Origin: Candidatus Methanomethylophilaceae archaeon
GTDB lineage: Archaea > Thermoplasmatota > Thermoplasmata > Methanomassiliicoccales > Methanomethylophilaceae
NCBI GenBank assembly: GCA_944320495.1
Contig: CALUHR010000002.1
Span: forward strand, 36,609 to 100,608
Length of the DNA stretch: 64,000 nt
Reading direction: 5' to 3'
Shown here: positions 31,684 through 39,989 of the stretch, in pieces
Layout: each line of letters starts with the position of its first letter
Numbering within the stretch: position 1 is the first letter of the stretch
Made by a program: the position numbers and the translations under genes
Notes under the pieces: model-generated
What the model saw: the letters and a program-made list of their open reading frames with translations, nothing else
Told to the model about the DNA's origin: nothing
The model's database searches: none

Positions 31684-31699
31684 TTACCTTCCAGGGTAA
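31684..31699. promoter_or_regulatory. Inverted repeat between regulator and hydrogenase protease genes
   Basis: TTACC-N6-GGTAA, 13 bases upstream of the regulator start. A related GGTAA half-site occurs at 30859-30863 in the hdrC promoter region. Possible binding site of the LysR/ModE-like regulator. Confidence 0.4.
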
Positions 31700-31762
31700 A
31701 ACGGTGTCGAATGACAAATTGACGAACGTCAAACTGAAGACGTGGACGCCCATGCGGCGTCA

Positions 31763-32242
31763 ATGGCCCTCAACGGAAGGATAGCTGTCATCGGACTCGG
31801 AAGCCCAATCATGTGCGACGACGCGGTCGGTCTCCGCGTATCGGAGACGATAGACGCCCTCGACATGGACGAAGTGGACTGCTTCCAGGAGGCCATCGGC
31901 GGACTGGACATACTGCCCGTGATCCACGGCTACTCCCACGCGATAGTGGTCGACGCCATCCAGACGGGCGAGTACGGGCCCGGCACCGTCCTGCTCTTCA
32001 GGGAGAGCGACTTCGACGAGGTAATCACGGATGCCGCGACGCACGACGTCAACCTCCCCACGGCCATAAAGATCGGCCGCAAGATGGATCCGGAGATCAT
32101 GCCCGAGACGATATCCTTCGTCGCCGTCGAGGTGCAGGACATCAAGACCGTCACGGAGACGATGACCCCCGAGGTGGAGGCGGCCGTGGACAGCGCCAAG
32201 GCCGCGGTCCTCCATCTGATAGAGACGGCCAGGGGCGCCTGA
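31763..32242 (+). CDS. Hydrogenase maturation protease (HycI/HyaD family)
   Basis: Endopeptidase that removes the C-terminal tail of a [NiFe]-hydrogenase large subunit after nickel insertion. The 159-residue protein has GLGSPIMCDDAVG (about residues 9-21) with the nickel-binding aspartate, VVDAIQTG with the second acidic ligand, and THDVNLP with the histidine. The ATG at 31763 opens right before the first strand; a GTG seven codons upstream is possible, and neither has a good ribosome binding site. Probable targets in a Methanomassiliicoccales cell are the Mvh hydrogenase coupled to HdrABC; this is inferred. Confidence 0.87.
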   Translation: MALNGRIAVIGLGSPIMCDDAVGLRVSETIDALDMDEVDCFQEAIGGLDILPVIHGYSHAIVVDAIQTGEYGPGTVLLFRESDFDEVITDAATHDVNLPTAIKIGRKMDPEIMPETISFVAVEVQDIKTVTETMTPEVEAAVDSAKAAVLHLIETARGA

Positions 32243-32248
32243 GTACCC

Positions 32249-33520
32249 TCAGAACGCCAGGTCGGAGATCTCCGTCTTCCTGACAGCGCGTCCGGCCTTC
32301 CCGAGGACCATCACATTCATCCTCTCGGGACGGAGGATGTCCCTCGCCACGCGCATGACGTCCTCCTCGGTGACCGCATCTATCTTGTCAAGACGCTCCT
32401 CGAGGCTCTCGGTGGACCCGTTGAGCATGTGGTTGACGCCTAGCCTGTACAGCCTGTGCTCGGTTGACTCCATGGCCCTCACGTTCGCACCCTTCACGAG
32501 GCGCTTGGCGCGCTCCAGCTCGCCCTCCTCGAGACCATCCCTCAGAAGCCTCCCGAACTCCGCGGAGGTCGTGGACATGGCCTCGGACGCGTTCCCGTCG
32601 GTGCAGGACATGTACGCCACCATGGAGCTCGCGTCGCTCTCCTGGCTCACCGTCGTGTACACCGAGTAGACGAGCGCCTTCTGCTCCCTCACGGACTGGA
32701 ACAGCCTGGAGCTGGTCCCGCTCCCGAGGACAGCGGAGAGCATCGTCAGCGCGGAGCGGTCCGGATGGGACGCCCCGTAGGAGGGGAAGCCCATGGCGAC
32801 CTGAAGATGATCGGAATCCCCCTTCTCGCATCTGAACTCCGCCTTCGGCATCGGGGGCTCAGCCCTCGCGTTCGCCCTTCCCCCGGACATCCCGTCCAGG
32901 GCTGTCTCGGCCCAGGCGACCGTCTCGTCGAGGTCGACGTCGCCAGCAGCGTAGACCGCCAGGTTGGGGATGAGGTACTTCTCCTCGTAGTAGGCCCTGA
33001 GGTCCGCGGAGGTCAGGCGGGCGACGATCCCCTTGTCCCCTCCCTCGTCCTGGGACAGGGGGTGCCCCCTCCATAGCATGCTCTCGAAGATGTCGTGGAT
33101 GCGCGTCTCAGGCTCGCTCTCGATCATGCTCAGCTCCTGGAGGACGATCTTCTTCTCGAGCTCCGTGTCCTTCTCGTTGATGAGCGGATTGGCGACTATG
33201 TCCCCGACCATCTCCATGGCCGTCCCCCTGGTCTCGCTGATGGTGATGCCGTAGAACGCGGTCATCTCGCGGCCTGTGAACGCGTTGAGCTCCCCTCCGG
33301 CGCCCTCCATCTCCTTGGCCATCTGGTAGGAGTCGCGGGTCTTCGTCTCGCGGAACACCGTGTGCTCCAGGAGATGCGACAGCCCGAATATGCCATCGGT
33401 CTCGTCCCTGGAGCCTGTGGCAACTCCGATCATGTATCCGGCGCTCCGGCTCCCGGGGATGCGCTCTGCCACGACGGGTATGCCTCCCGCCGTCCTGGCC
33501 ATGGTTATGCGGTCGCTCAT
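32249..33520 (-). CDS. M16-family zinc metallopeptidase
   Basis: A 423-residue pitrilysin/processing-peptidase-like protein. The inverted zinc motif HLLEH (GLSHLLEHTVF, about residues 48-58) is intact and a downstream Glu lies in the ELEKKIVLQELSM helix. Length corresponds to the two-domain core (N-terminal catalytic and C-terminal half with FQSVREQKALVYSV). It therefore probably acts as a homodimer, like bacterial PqqL-type or mitochondrial MPP subunits. I start at the ATG at 33520 with GGGAAGG just upstream. Substrate unknown. Confidence 0.9.
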   Translation of the reverse strand: MSDRITMARTAGGIPVVAERIPGSRSAGYMIGVATGSRDETDGIFGLSHLLEHTVFRETKTRDSYQMAKEMEGAGGELNAFTGREMTAFYGITISETRGTAMEMVGDIVANPLINEKDTELEKKIVLQELSMIESEPETRIHDIFESMLWRGHPLSQDEGGDKGIVARLTSADLRAYYEEKYLIPNLAVYAAGDVDLDETVAWAETALDGMSGGRANARAEPPMPKAEFRCEKGDSDHLQVAMGFPSYGASHPDRSALTMLSAVLGSGTSSRLFQSVREQKALVYSVYTTVSQESDASSMVAYMSCTDGNASEAMSTTSAEFGRLLRDGLEEGELERAKRLVKGANVRAMESTEHRLYRLGVNHMLNGSTESLEERLDKIDAVTEEDVMRVARDILRPERMNVMVLGKAGRAVRKTEISDLAF

Positions 33521-33572
33521 GCCCTTCCCATCCACCGTTCCCATTAATATCTTCGTCGGGATACCGGGTGGC

Positions 33573-34304
33573 ATGTGCCTAGAGACCATCAGATACTCGG
33601 ACCTGGGTCTGGACGATCCGGTCGGGATCGTCGGGTTCCCCAGCGTAGGTCTGGTGAGCTCGATCGCGGCGAACTATTATGTCAGCCAGCTCAAGATGGA
33701 ACCTGTAGCCGGCATCCACGGGGAGAGGATCCCGCCGTACAGCCTTGTGTCCAATGCCACGGCATATCCGCCTGTGCGCCTGTACGGCCACAAGAGACGC
33801 ACCAAGAACGGCAAGGACGCCGTCGTGTGCACTTCCGAGTTCGCCCCGAAGCCCGAGGACTGCTACCTGCTGGGCAACACCGTCCTGGGGACCCTGAGGG
33901 ACCTGGGATGCAGGGACGTCATCTGCCTCGAGGGGATACCACGGATGACCGAGCAGGACCAGCCCGTCATATGCGGCGGGAGCGGCCCCGGCGTCGGCAG
34001 GCTGTACGAGGCCTCCGGCCTCCAGAAGATGGAGAGCGGCATGGTCAAAGGGATAACCGGCGTCATGATGTATATGGCTGCCCAGAGGGGGATGAACCTC
34101 GTCACCATCCTCTGCCCGGCGAACCCGAGCATCCCGGACCCGGCATCCGCCGCGGCCTTCATGGAGCCGGTCTCCAAGATGGTCAAGGGACTGAAGGTCA
34201 ACACCAAGCTTCTGTTCGAGGAGGGTGACGAGATCATGCGCAGGACCCAGACGAGCCAGGCGACCATGGACAACGACCCCTCCGAGAGCGCCATCTACGG
34301 GTGA
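33573..34304 (+). CDS. PAC2-family protein (proteasome-assembly-chaperone-like)
   Basis: Cytosolic 243-residue protein of the PAC2 family, whose archaeal members are related to proteasome assembly chaperones. The N-terminus has DPVGIVGFPSVGLVSSIAA (about residues 14-32), the family hallmark, followed by a Rossmann-like core with ITGVMMYMAAQRG. Start at the ATG at 33573, which follows a TATA-like ttaatatct about 30 bases upstream. The zinc-ribbon gene follows after one base, in an operon. Confidence 0.84.
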   Translation: MCLETIRYSDLGLDDPVGIVGFPSVGLVSSIAANYYVSQLKMEPVAGIHGERIPPYSLVSNATAYPPVRLYGHKRRTKNGKDAVVCTSEFAPKPEDCYLLGNTVLGTLRDLGCRDVICLEGIPRMTEQDQPVICGGSGPGVGRLYEASGLQKMESGMVKGITGVMMYMAAQRGMNLVTILCPANPSIPDPASAAAFMEPVSKMVKGLKVNTKLLFEEGDEIMRRTQTSQATMDNDPSESAIYG

Positions 34305-34305
34305 C

Positions 34306-35925
34306 ATGTACGGACTGACCCAGTGCGGCCTCTGCCGCCGCCCCCGGATCGTCGAGACGAACGACTCCGTCACCACCTGCCCGTACTGCGGGCATTCGGA
34401 GCGTGCCGGAAGGAACGGGTTCATCTTTACATCCGAGAGCCAGTCGGAGGTCCGCGCCGCGCTGTCCAGGGCCATGGGCGCGGACGAGTTCCTTCCGACC
34501 CAGGCGGACCTGAGGGAGAGAAGGAGGAGGATCGGGGAATCGGATCCGGAGTCCACCCTGGCCTACCGCTACGAGCATGCCACGGACCTCGAAGAGAAGA
34601 TGGAGATCCTCTCGGAGGGGCTCACCGCCCTCAGAGGGGAGTTCACCCTGGAGGATGTCGAGGGGTACGAGCCCAGGAGGGCGGAGAAGATGCTCTCCGC
34701 CATGCTGGACCGCGGCTTCGTCCACGAGACCCGTCCGGGATTCTATCGGGCGCGATCACTTCGACTTGGGGATGTCCCCGCGCTTCTTGCCCTCCATCAG
34801 GAGGACCTCACGGACGATGTTGGGCAGCTTCCTCTGCATGATGTAGAAGTAGTACAGGCCACCGAGGACCAGCATCAGAACCATGAACGCGTAGAACAGC
34901 AGGCTGTCACCGTTCAGGATGGCACCGCAGAGCAGCATGTCGTAGGCCACCATCGGCAGGAGTGCCTGGAGCGCGAACTCCATGACGCGGTGCCTGGCTA
35001 TGCCCTCTCCAACGTTGGTTCCGCATGCGCCCATTATCAGGGACATCGAGACGGACAGCAGGATGAGGACGACGAACGACGGACCTATGGAGACGTCCAT
35101 GTCCGTGAGCGCCCCGTAAATGAGGAAGCAGAACCCGGTGGCGAACCCGCAGGAGTTCCCCAGACCGAGGGCGAAACCGTAGAACACGGAATCCGACTTG
35201 CCCCTGAACCTGCGCAGGTTCATCACGAGCACCATGGCCAGTATCTGGATGACCGCGAGCAGAACCATCAGTATGATGCTCGATGCAGCGTTGAGTATGC
35301 GCATCGCCACGAAGACGATCGATCCCTCCACGAGGCCGACCACGAACAGCATGAAGAACGTGGGGTCGCTGAAGAACGGCTGCTCGACCCTCGGATAGGT
35401 GTAGTTCCTGACACCCAGGAACATGAGCGCGAGAGCCGGCGCTATCCCGACCACCATGGCGATGCCCATTACAGCGTCCATGCTCTCGGCCAGAAATCAT
35501 GGTCTATTAATGGTTGCGGGAGACGCACCAACATCCTCGGAGAGCAGACGGTCGGAATAGTGCACCACCATGCAGGACCTCTCGCATCTGCCGCAGGAAT
35601 TGCATCTCCCGGGATCGACGCGCATGCCACCGTCCATCGTGATGGCGCAGCGGGGGCATCCCTTGGCGCATATCCCGCACTCTGTGCACATCATCGCCCT
35701 CACAAGCGCCGTGACCGCCCTGGAGAACACCTCCTTCGCGTTCCTTGCGTCGGGGGAGTTGACGGACACCTGACCGCCGCCGAACAGACGGGCCCGGCCT
35801 ATCGGCAGACGCAGGAGGGCGATCTCGTACGCGTCGTCGTACTTCGCATCCCCCACGGTGCGCAGGGCGTCCTCCACGTAGGAGAAGTCCCTTTGCCTCG
35901 GGACGTTGACGATGGCCTCTATTGA
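34306..35925 (+). CDS. Zinc-ribbon/winged-helix-like protein whose frame lacks the expected stop
   Basis: Residues 1-150 look like a real protein: a zinc ribbon with CGLC (residues 7-10) and CPYC (residues 26-29), a basic linker, and a helical region ending in a winged-helix-like segment (FTLEDVEGY... MLSAMLDRGFVHETRPGFYRAR). The convergent membrane-protein gene ends at 34756, exactly where this gene should stop, but the codon there is CGA and the frame stays open to 35925, antisense to two genes. The long tail has antisense composition (H/D/E/R-rich) and is unlikely to be a functional domain. If the stop was lost by a point change or is a sequence error, the real gene is 34306 to about 34755. 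Partner of the PAC2 gene one base upstream. Confidence 0.55.
   Translation: MYGLTQCGLCRRPRIVETNDSVTTCPYCGHSERAGRNGFIFTSESQSEVRAALSRAMGADEFLPTQADLRERRRRIGESDPESTLAYRYEHATDLEEKMEILSEGLTALRGEFTLEDVEGYEPRRAEKMLSAMLDRGFVHETRPGFYRARSLRLGDVPALLALHQEDLTDDVGQLPLHDVEVVQATEDQHQNHERVEQQAVTVQDGTAEQHVVGHHRQECLERELHDAVPGYALSNVGSACAHYQGHRDGQQDEDDERRTYGDVHVRERPVNEEAEPGGEPAGVPQTEGETVEHGIRLAPEPAQVHHEHHGQYLDDREQNHQYDARCSVEYAHRHEDDRSLHEADHEQHEERGVAEERLLDPRIGVVPDTQEHERESRRYPDHHGDAHYSVHALGQKSWSINGCGRRTNILGEQTVGIVHHHAGPLASAAGIASPGIDAHATVHRDGAAGASLGAYPALCAHHRPHKRRDRPGEHLLRVPCVGGVDGHLTAAEQTGPAYRQTQEGDLVRVVVLRIPHGAQGVLHVGEVPLPRDVDDGLY
34756..35481 (-). CDS. Multi-pass membrane protein of unknown function
   Basis: A 241-residue protein with about seven hydrophobic helices and a basic C-terminus (EGKKRGDIPKSK). 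It contains glycine/acidic motifs within helices (VVGLVEGSIVF, FALGLGNSCGFATGF) that recall PrsW-like or CPBP-like membrane proteins, but I cannot assign it with confidence. It follows the PAPS-reductase-like gene after 15 bases on the same strand, so the two may be co-transcribed. Its stop overlaps the unexpected open frame of the convergent zinc-ribbon gene. Confidence 0.72.
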   Translation of the reverse strand: MDAVMGIAMVVGIAPALALMFLGVRNYTYPRVEQPFFSDPTFFMLFVVGLVEGSIVFVAMRILNAASSIILMVLLAVIQILAMVLVMNLRRFRGKSDSVFYGFALGLGNSCGFATGFCFLIYGALTDMDVSIGPSFVVLILLSVSMSLIMGACGTNVGEGIARHRVMEFALQALLPMVAYDMLLCGAILNGDSLLFYAFMVLMLVLGGLYYFYIMQRKLPNIVREVLLMEGKKRGDIPKSK

Positions 35926-37431
35926 GAATCCCCCGGCGGCGCACGGCGATGCGCCCTTCAGCATCCTCATGGACGGGCCGGGCTGCGCCTTCGGCCTGAG
36001 GTCGAGGCCCATCTCGTCGGCGATGCGGACCATCTTCGGCGGAAGGGCCTTCCACCTCCAGAACCCCATTGACGCGTACTCCGGCGGGAGCCCTCTGGAT
36101 TCCGCGTAAGATGCGAGATAGGAATCCCACTCGGATGCGAGATCCGGATGGATCCTGCGCGTGTTCGCCCACTCGCTCTCCAGGCATGCGGGGCAGAGGT
36201 AGCACCCAATCCTCTCGAAGTCCCTGTCGTACAGCGGATTGTAATCGAGACCGTGGGTTAGGATGTAGAGCCAGACCTCCGCGGCACTCCAATCGCGGAT
36301 GGGGTTGAGGTTGATCTGGTTGGGAACGAAAGGATTCCTGGTGACGAACGACGTCTTCGAGCGGGCGAAGGACTCCAGGCGCCTGTTGCCCTCCACAGTG
36401 ACCGTCCCCTTGGGGAAGTCCCTGTCGATCGTGTCCGTGACAGGACCGAGCTTGCAGACCTTGCAACACCAGCGGAAGTCCTTGGCCGGCGGCCCGAAGG
36501 AGTCGATGTTGTCGCTGAAGCCCGTTCCTCCCACGGCACGGTGGAGCCTCAGACCGTTCATCCTCGCGAAGCGGTCCACGTACTCCAGCGTCTCAGGGAA
36601 CTCCAGGCCCGTATCTATGTTGATGAGGTCCACGTTGCCGCATGCCTCCATGGCCAGGGCGCATGCCGCGAGGGAGTCCTTGCCTCCCGAGAAGGACACG
36701 GTCACAGGCAGATGATTGCGGTTGCCCTCGTCCATGAACCTGCGGATCTCGTGGACGGCGCGCCTCTGTATCCTCCTCACATGACCCCTGTTGCAGGCGA
36801 CGAACGTGTCCAGACCCGCCTTCGGGGACATGGGGATCCCCGACGGCGCGTTCAGGTCGCGGATCTTGACCGCGCGCTCCGCGCTGCGGAGGGAACCGCT
36901 GTCGCAGAGCGCCACGCCAGGACCCGCCTTACCACCCTTCAGGAGAATGAGCGGGTCGCCCTCGGAGAACGTCCCGACGACCTCGGTCACGTTCGCCCCG
37001 GGCACGACCTTGCCTTTGAGATGTCCGGACATCCCCGCGAAGCGGACGATGGAGCGCTTCGCCACGGGGGCGAACATCTCCGCCCCGTGCTGCCTGAGCT
37101 CCAGGACCATGCGGGCGCGGCGTATGTCATACCTCATGACGGCCACGACCGCCCCGTGGGCGACGATCTCATCCGCGCGATCCTCCCCCGGGATCTTGTT
37201 GAGGAACATCGCCCTTCCCCTCAGGGGGGCGTCCGTCCCGAAGGTTTCGCGGAACAGTGCCAGCACCATATCGATGGTGTCGCCCATACACGGGCGGATG
37301 TCGCCGGGGCTGTTGATCCTGAACTGCCTGCCCTCCGAACCGCAAACGGAGCACGAATCCCCCAGCAGCAGCGTGCCGCAGGCATCGCACCATCTGAGCT
37401 CCTCCTTCCCGTGGGCGGTCTGATTGGCCAT
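35497..37431 (-). CDS. PUA / PAPS-reductase-like PP-loop / ferredoxin protein
   Basis: A 644-residue multidomain archaeal protein. In order: a zinc ribbon (CDACG and CSVCG, residues 15-31), a PUA RNA-binding domain (about residues 80-180), a PP-loop domain with SFSGGKDSLAAC (about residues 244-255) of the PAPS reductase family with conserved cysteines WCCKVCK and CYLCPACLESEW, and two ferredoxin [4Fe-4S] motifs near the end (CTECGICAKGCP and CNSCGRCERSC). Although annotated as PAPS reductase in databases, the PUA domain and clusters suggest tRNA or RNA thiolation rather than sulfate reduction. The true substrate is unknown. Confidence 0.88.
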   Translation of the reverse strand: MANQTAHGKEELRWCDACGTLLLGDSCSVCGSEGRQFRINSPGDIRPCMGDTIDMVLALFRETFGTDAPLRGRAMFLNKIPGEDRADEIVAHGAVVAVMRYDIRRARMVLELRQHGAEMFAPVAKRSIVRFAGMSGHLKGKVVPGANVTEVVGTFSEGDPLILLKGGKAGPGVALCDSGSLRSAERAVKIRDLNAPSGIPMSPKAGLDTFVACNRGHVRRIQRRAVHEIRRFMDEGNRNHLPVTVSFSGGKDSLAACALAMEACGNVDLINIDTGLEFPETLEYVDRFARMNGLRLHRAVGGTGFSDNIDSFGPPAKDFRWCCKVCKLGPVTDTIDRDFPKGTVTVEGNRRLESFARSKTSFVTRNPFVPNQINLNPIRDWSAAEVWLYILTHGLDYNPLYDRDFERIGCYLCPACLESEWANTRRIHPDLASEWDSYLASYAESRGLPPEYASMGFWRWKALPPKMVRIADEMGLDLRPKAQPGPSMRMLKGASPCAAGGFSIEAIVNVPRQRDFSYVEDALRTVGDAKYDDAYEIALLRLPIGRARLFGGGQVSVNSPDARNAKEVFSRAVTALVRAMMCTECGICAKGCPRCAITMDGGMRVDPGRCNSCGRCERSCMVVHYSDRLLSEDVGASPATINRP

Positions 37432-37551
37432 ATGACCGAATCAAGAGCGGATACGATTTAAACATGATGAGCTGCCACGGACGGAGATGGCGCACGGGAC
37501 GCCGAAGGGTCCCACCCCAGCTTTTTAATGGGTGAACCAATCGCAAGTGAC

Positions 37552-38223
37552 ATGGATGAGACGTACACGATAATCGACGCCCCGAAGAGGGGGCGGTTCG
37601 AAAGGCGTGAGGTCATCGACATAGCGGTCGCGGTGGTCGTGCTGTCCGTGGCGTTCATGGTGCTGTACCGCAACGGCAGCATCATGGACTACCTGGGATA
37701 CCACCTGGGCGATTCGATGAGATGGGTCGGACTGTTCGGTGTCTGCCTCGTCATCGTGTGCCTGAGCTTCCTGCTCCACGAGCTGGGTCACAAGTTCGTC
37801 GCCCAGAACAGCGGCATGAGGTCCGAGTTCAGGATGTGGCCTGCGGGACTGGGCATCACGCTGGTCACCTCGCTCTTCGGATTCCTCTTCGCCGCCCCGG
37901 GCGCAGTGGTGATCCACGGATGCCCGGACAAGAGGACGAACGGGAGGATCAGCATCGCCGGACCGGTGGTCAACATCGTGCTCTGTGCGGTGGGGATCGC
38001 GGGATGCCTCGTGTTCAACTACTCGGCGTGGGTGCTGTTCTTCATGCTGCTGGCATCGCTGAACGCGTTCCTCGCGTTCTTCAACCTGCTGCCGATACCG
38101 CCTCTCGACGGCTCGAAGATCGTGACCTGGAACGTCCCGGTCTACGTGATCGCCCTGGCGGCGGCCATCATAGAGCTGGCGTATCTGTATCTCTGGATGC
38201 CGGACCTGTACTTCGTCTATTGA
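37552..38223 (+). CDS. M50-family (site-2 protease-like) membrane metalloprotease
   Basis: Intramembrane zinc metalloprotease of 223 residues and about six helices. The zinc motif HELGH occurs in the second hydrophobic helix (FLLHELGHKFVAQ, about residues 74-86), and the third ligand motif is NLLPIPPLDGSK (about residues 182-193). A TATA-like cttttta lies 24 to 31 bases before the ATG at 37552, favouring this start over an ATG eight codons upstream that would sit on the TATA box. No PDZ or CBS domain is present. Substrate unknown. Confidence 0.9.
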   Translation: MDETYTIIDAPKRGRFERREVIDIAVAVVVLSVAFMVLYRNGSIMDYLGYHLGDSMRWVGLFGVCLVIVCLSFLLHELGHKFVAQNSGMRSEFRMWPAGLGITLVTSLFGFLFAAPGAVVIHGCPDKRTNGRISIAGPVVNIVLCAVGIAGCLVFNYSAWVLFFMLLASLNAFLAFFNLLPIPPLDGSKIVTWNVPVYVIALAAAIIELAYLYLWMPDLYFVY

Positions 38224-38255
38224 GATGCGGCGCCCGGTACCCCCGGGCCCGCATC
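38224..38255. terminator. Bidirectional hairpin between convergent genes
   Basis: A 32-base near-perfect hairpin: GATGCGG paired with CGCATC and inner GCCCGG with CCGGGC around a 5-base loop. It starts immediately after the M50 protease stop and ends four bases before the DUF1846 stop on the other strand, so it can serve both; a T run (cctttt) follows on the plus strand. Confidence 0.6.
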
Positions 38256-38259
38256 CTTT

Positions 38260-39744
38260 TCAGTTCCCGTGGAACAGGCACTTGGTCTGGTACTCGGGCT
38301 CGCTGGAGGCGTACATCCCCAGCTTCTTGTAGAGCCCGTCGTCCACCTGCGATATTATCACGGACGAGTGGACGTCGCTCCCGCGCAGCGACGGGAGTGC
38401 GGCGAACGCCCTCTCGGCGTACGGGTCGGAGTTCGCGGCGATAGACAGGGCGACGAGCATTTCGTCGATGTGGAGGCGGGGGTTCCTGTTGCCCAGGTAG
38501 TCCACCTTGAGCCTCTGCATGGAGTGGATGACCTCGGGGGAGATCAGCATCACCGAATCGTCGATGCCCGCGGCGATCTTCAGGGCGTTGAGGATCATCG
38601 CCGACGACGCGGTCAGTAGCGGGGACGCCTTGCCGACCACCATCCTGCCGTCCGGGAGCTCCGCGGCGACCACTGGCCTGTCGGTCCTGGACGCCTCCTC
38701 CCTCGCCCTCACCACCGAATTGCGATAGGCGACGTCGATCCCGGCGCGGTTCATGATGAGCTCCGAACGGAACACCGCCTCGTCGTCCACTCTGCCCTCC
38801 CTGCGGTCCCTGAGCGCGGAGAAGTACCTGCGGATGATCTCGTTGTTGGCGGCCCTGCGGACGGCCTCGTCGTCCACGATGCAGTTGCCGGCCATGTTGA
38901 CCCCCATGTCCGTGGGGGACTTGTACGGGGATTCGCCGGAGATCTCCTTGAGTATGGCGTTCAGGACCGGGAAGATCTCCACGTCCCTGTTGTAGTTGAC
39001 CGCCATCTTGCCGTATGCCTCGAGATGGAACGGATCGATCATGTTGCTGTCGCTCAGGTCCGACGTGGCTGCCTCATAGGCGATGTTCACCGGATGGCCG
39101 AGCGGGAGGTTCCAGATCGGGAAGGTCTCGAACTTCGCGTAACCGGACGGGACGCCCATCCTGTGCTCGTGGTAGAGCTGGGAGAGACAGACGGCCATCT
39201 TCCCGCTGCCCGGCCCGGGTGCGGTGACGACGACCAGCGGCTTGGTTGTCTCGACGTACTCGTTCCTGCCGTAACCGTCGTCCGAGACGATGAGCTGCAG
39301 GTTCGAAGGATATCCGGCGATGGGGTAGTGGCGGTAGACACGGAGACCCAGGTCCTCGGCCTTCCTCTGGAAGGCGTCGGCGGCCGCCTGCCCGTTGTAC
39401 TGTGTGATGACCAGGCCGCACACGCCGATCCCACGGTCGGTGAAGGAGTCCACCAGCCTCAGGACCTCCTGGTCGTATCCTATGCCGATGTCCTTGCGGA
39501 CCTTGTTCTTGACGATGTCCTCGGCGTTGATGACCACTATGGCCTCGGCCTGACCGCCGAACTCCATCAGCATGCGGATCTTGCTGTCCGGCATGAACCC
39601 GGGCAGGACCCTGGACGCGTGGTAGTCGTCGAACAGCTTGCCGCCGAACTCGAGGTACAGCTTGCCGCCGAACCTCTGGATGCGCTCCCTGATGTGCTCG
39701 GACTGGGTCTTGAGGTACTTGTCGTTGTCGAATCCGCCAGCCAT
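38260..39744 (-). CDS. DUF1846 / UPF0371 family protein
   Basis: A 494-residue conserved cytosolic protein of unknown function. The N-terminus FDNDKYLKTQSEHIRERI and the internal GRNEYVETTKPLVVVTAPGPGSGK (P-loop-like; about residues 155-178) are characteristic of the family. Length is as usual (about 500). I start at the ATG at 39744, with GGTGA five bases upstream. It lies alone between terminators. The glycine-rich loop suggests nucleotide or phosphate binding, but no activity is established. Confidence 0.88.
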   Translation of the reverse strand: MAGGFDNDKYLKTQSEHIRERIQRFGGKLYLEFGGKLFDDYHASRVLPGFMPDSKIRMLMEFGGQAEAIVVINAEDIVKNKVRKDIGIGYDQEVLRLVDSFTDRGIGVCGLVITQYNGQAAADAFQRKAEDLGLRVYRHYPIAGYPSNLQLIVSDDGYGRNEYVETTKPLVVVTAPGPGSGKMAVCLSQLYHEHRMGVPSGYAKFETFPIWNLPLGHPVNIAYEAATSDLSDSNMIDPFHLEAYGKMAVNYNRDVEIFPVLNAILKEISGESPYKSPTDMGVNMAGNCIVDDEAVRRAANNEIIRRYFSALRDRREGRVDDEAVFRSELIMNRAGIDVAYRNSVVRAREEASRTDRPVVAAELPDGRMVVGKASPLLTASSAMILNALKIAAGIDDSVMLISPEVIHSMQRLKVDYLGNRNPRLHIDEMLVALSIAANSDPYAERAFAALPSLRGSDVHSSVIISQVDDGLYKKLGMYASSEPEYQTKCLFHGN

Positions 39745-39921
39745 CTGACTCACCTGCCTCCTAATCTTGAGGGCATTGTTAAAAGTTCCCCAATCCTGAA
39801 TATCCGAACAGACTTGTCCCCGTAACATGGACATGTGGATGGGAAATGCGCGCGGAACCGTGGAATCGTCTGTCCCCCGAAAGCTCGGGCCAGCGATTGC
39901 CGATCGCCCTCAGTCAGAATC

Positions 39922-39978
39922 CCCGCCCTCCGGGATCAGGACCCTCGAGGGCGGGTAAAAGGCGGGCTCCCGCCCGCC
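39922..39978 (-). terminator. Two consecutive hairpins after the GlcD-type gene
   Basis: GGCGGGC/GCCCGCC with a 4-base loop (39961-39978), 12 bases beyond the stop, then CCCGCCCTC/GAGGGCGGG (39922-39955). They terminate the leftward flavoprotein gene; the remainder of 39745-39921 shows only the DUF1846 upstream region. Confidence 0.5.
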
Positions 39979-39989
39979 TGGGTTTAGGA

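Noticed and set aside
35925..37461. Plus-strand frames opposite the PAPS-reductase-like gene
   Set aside because: Shadow composition and no conserved motif.
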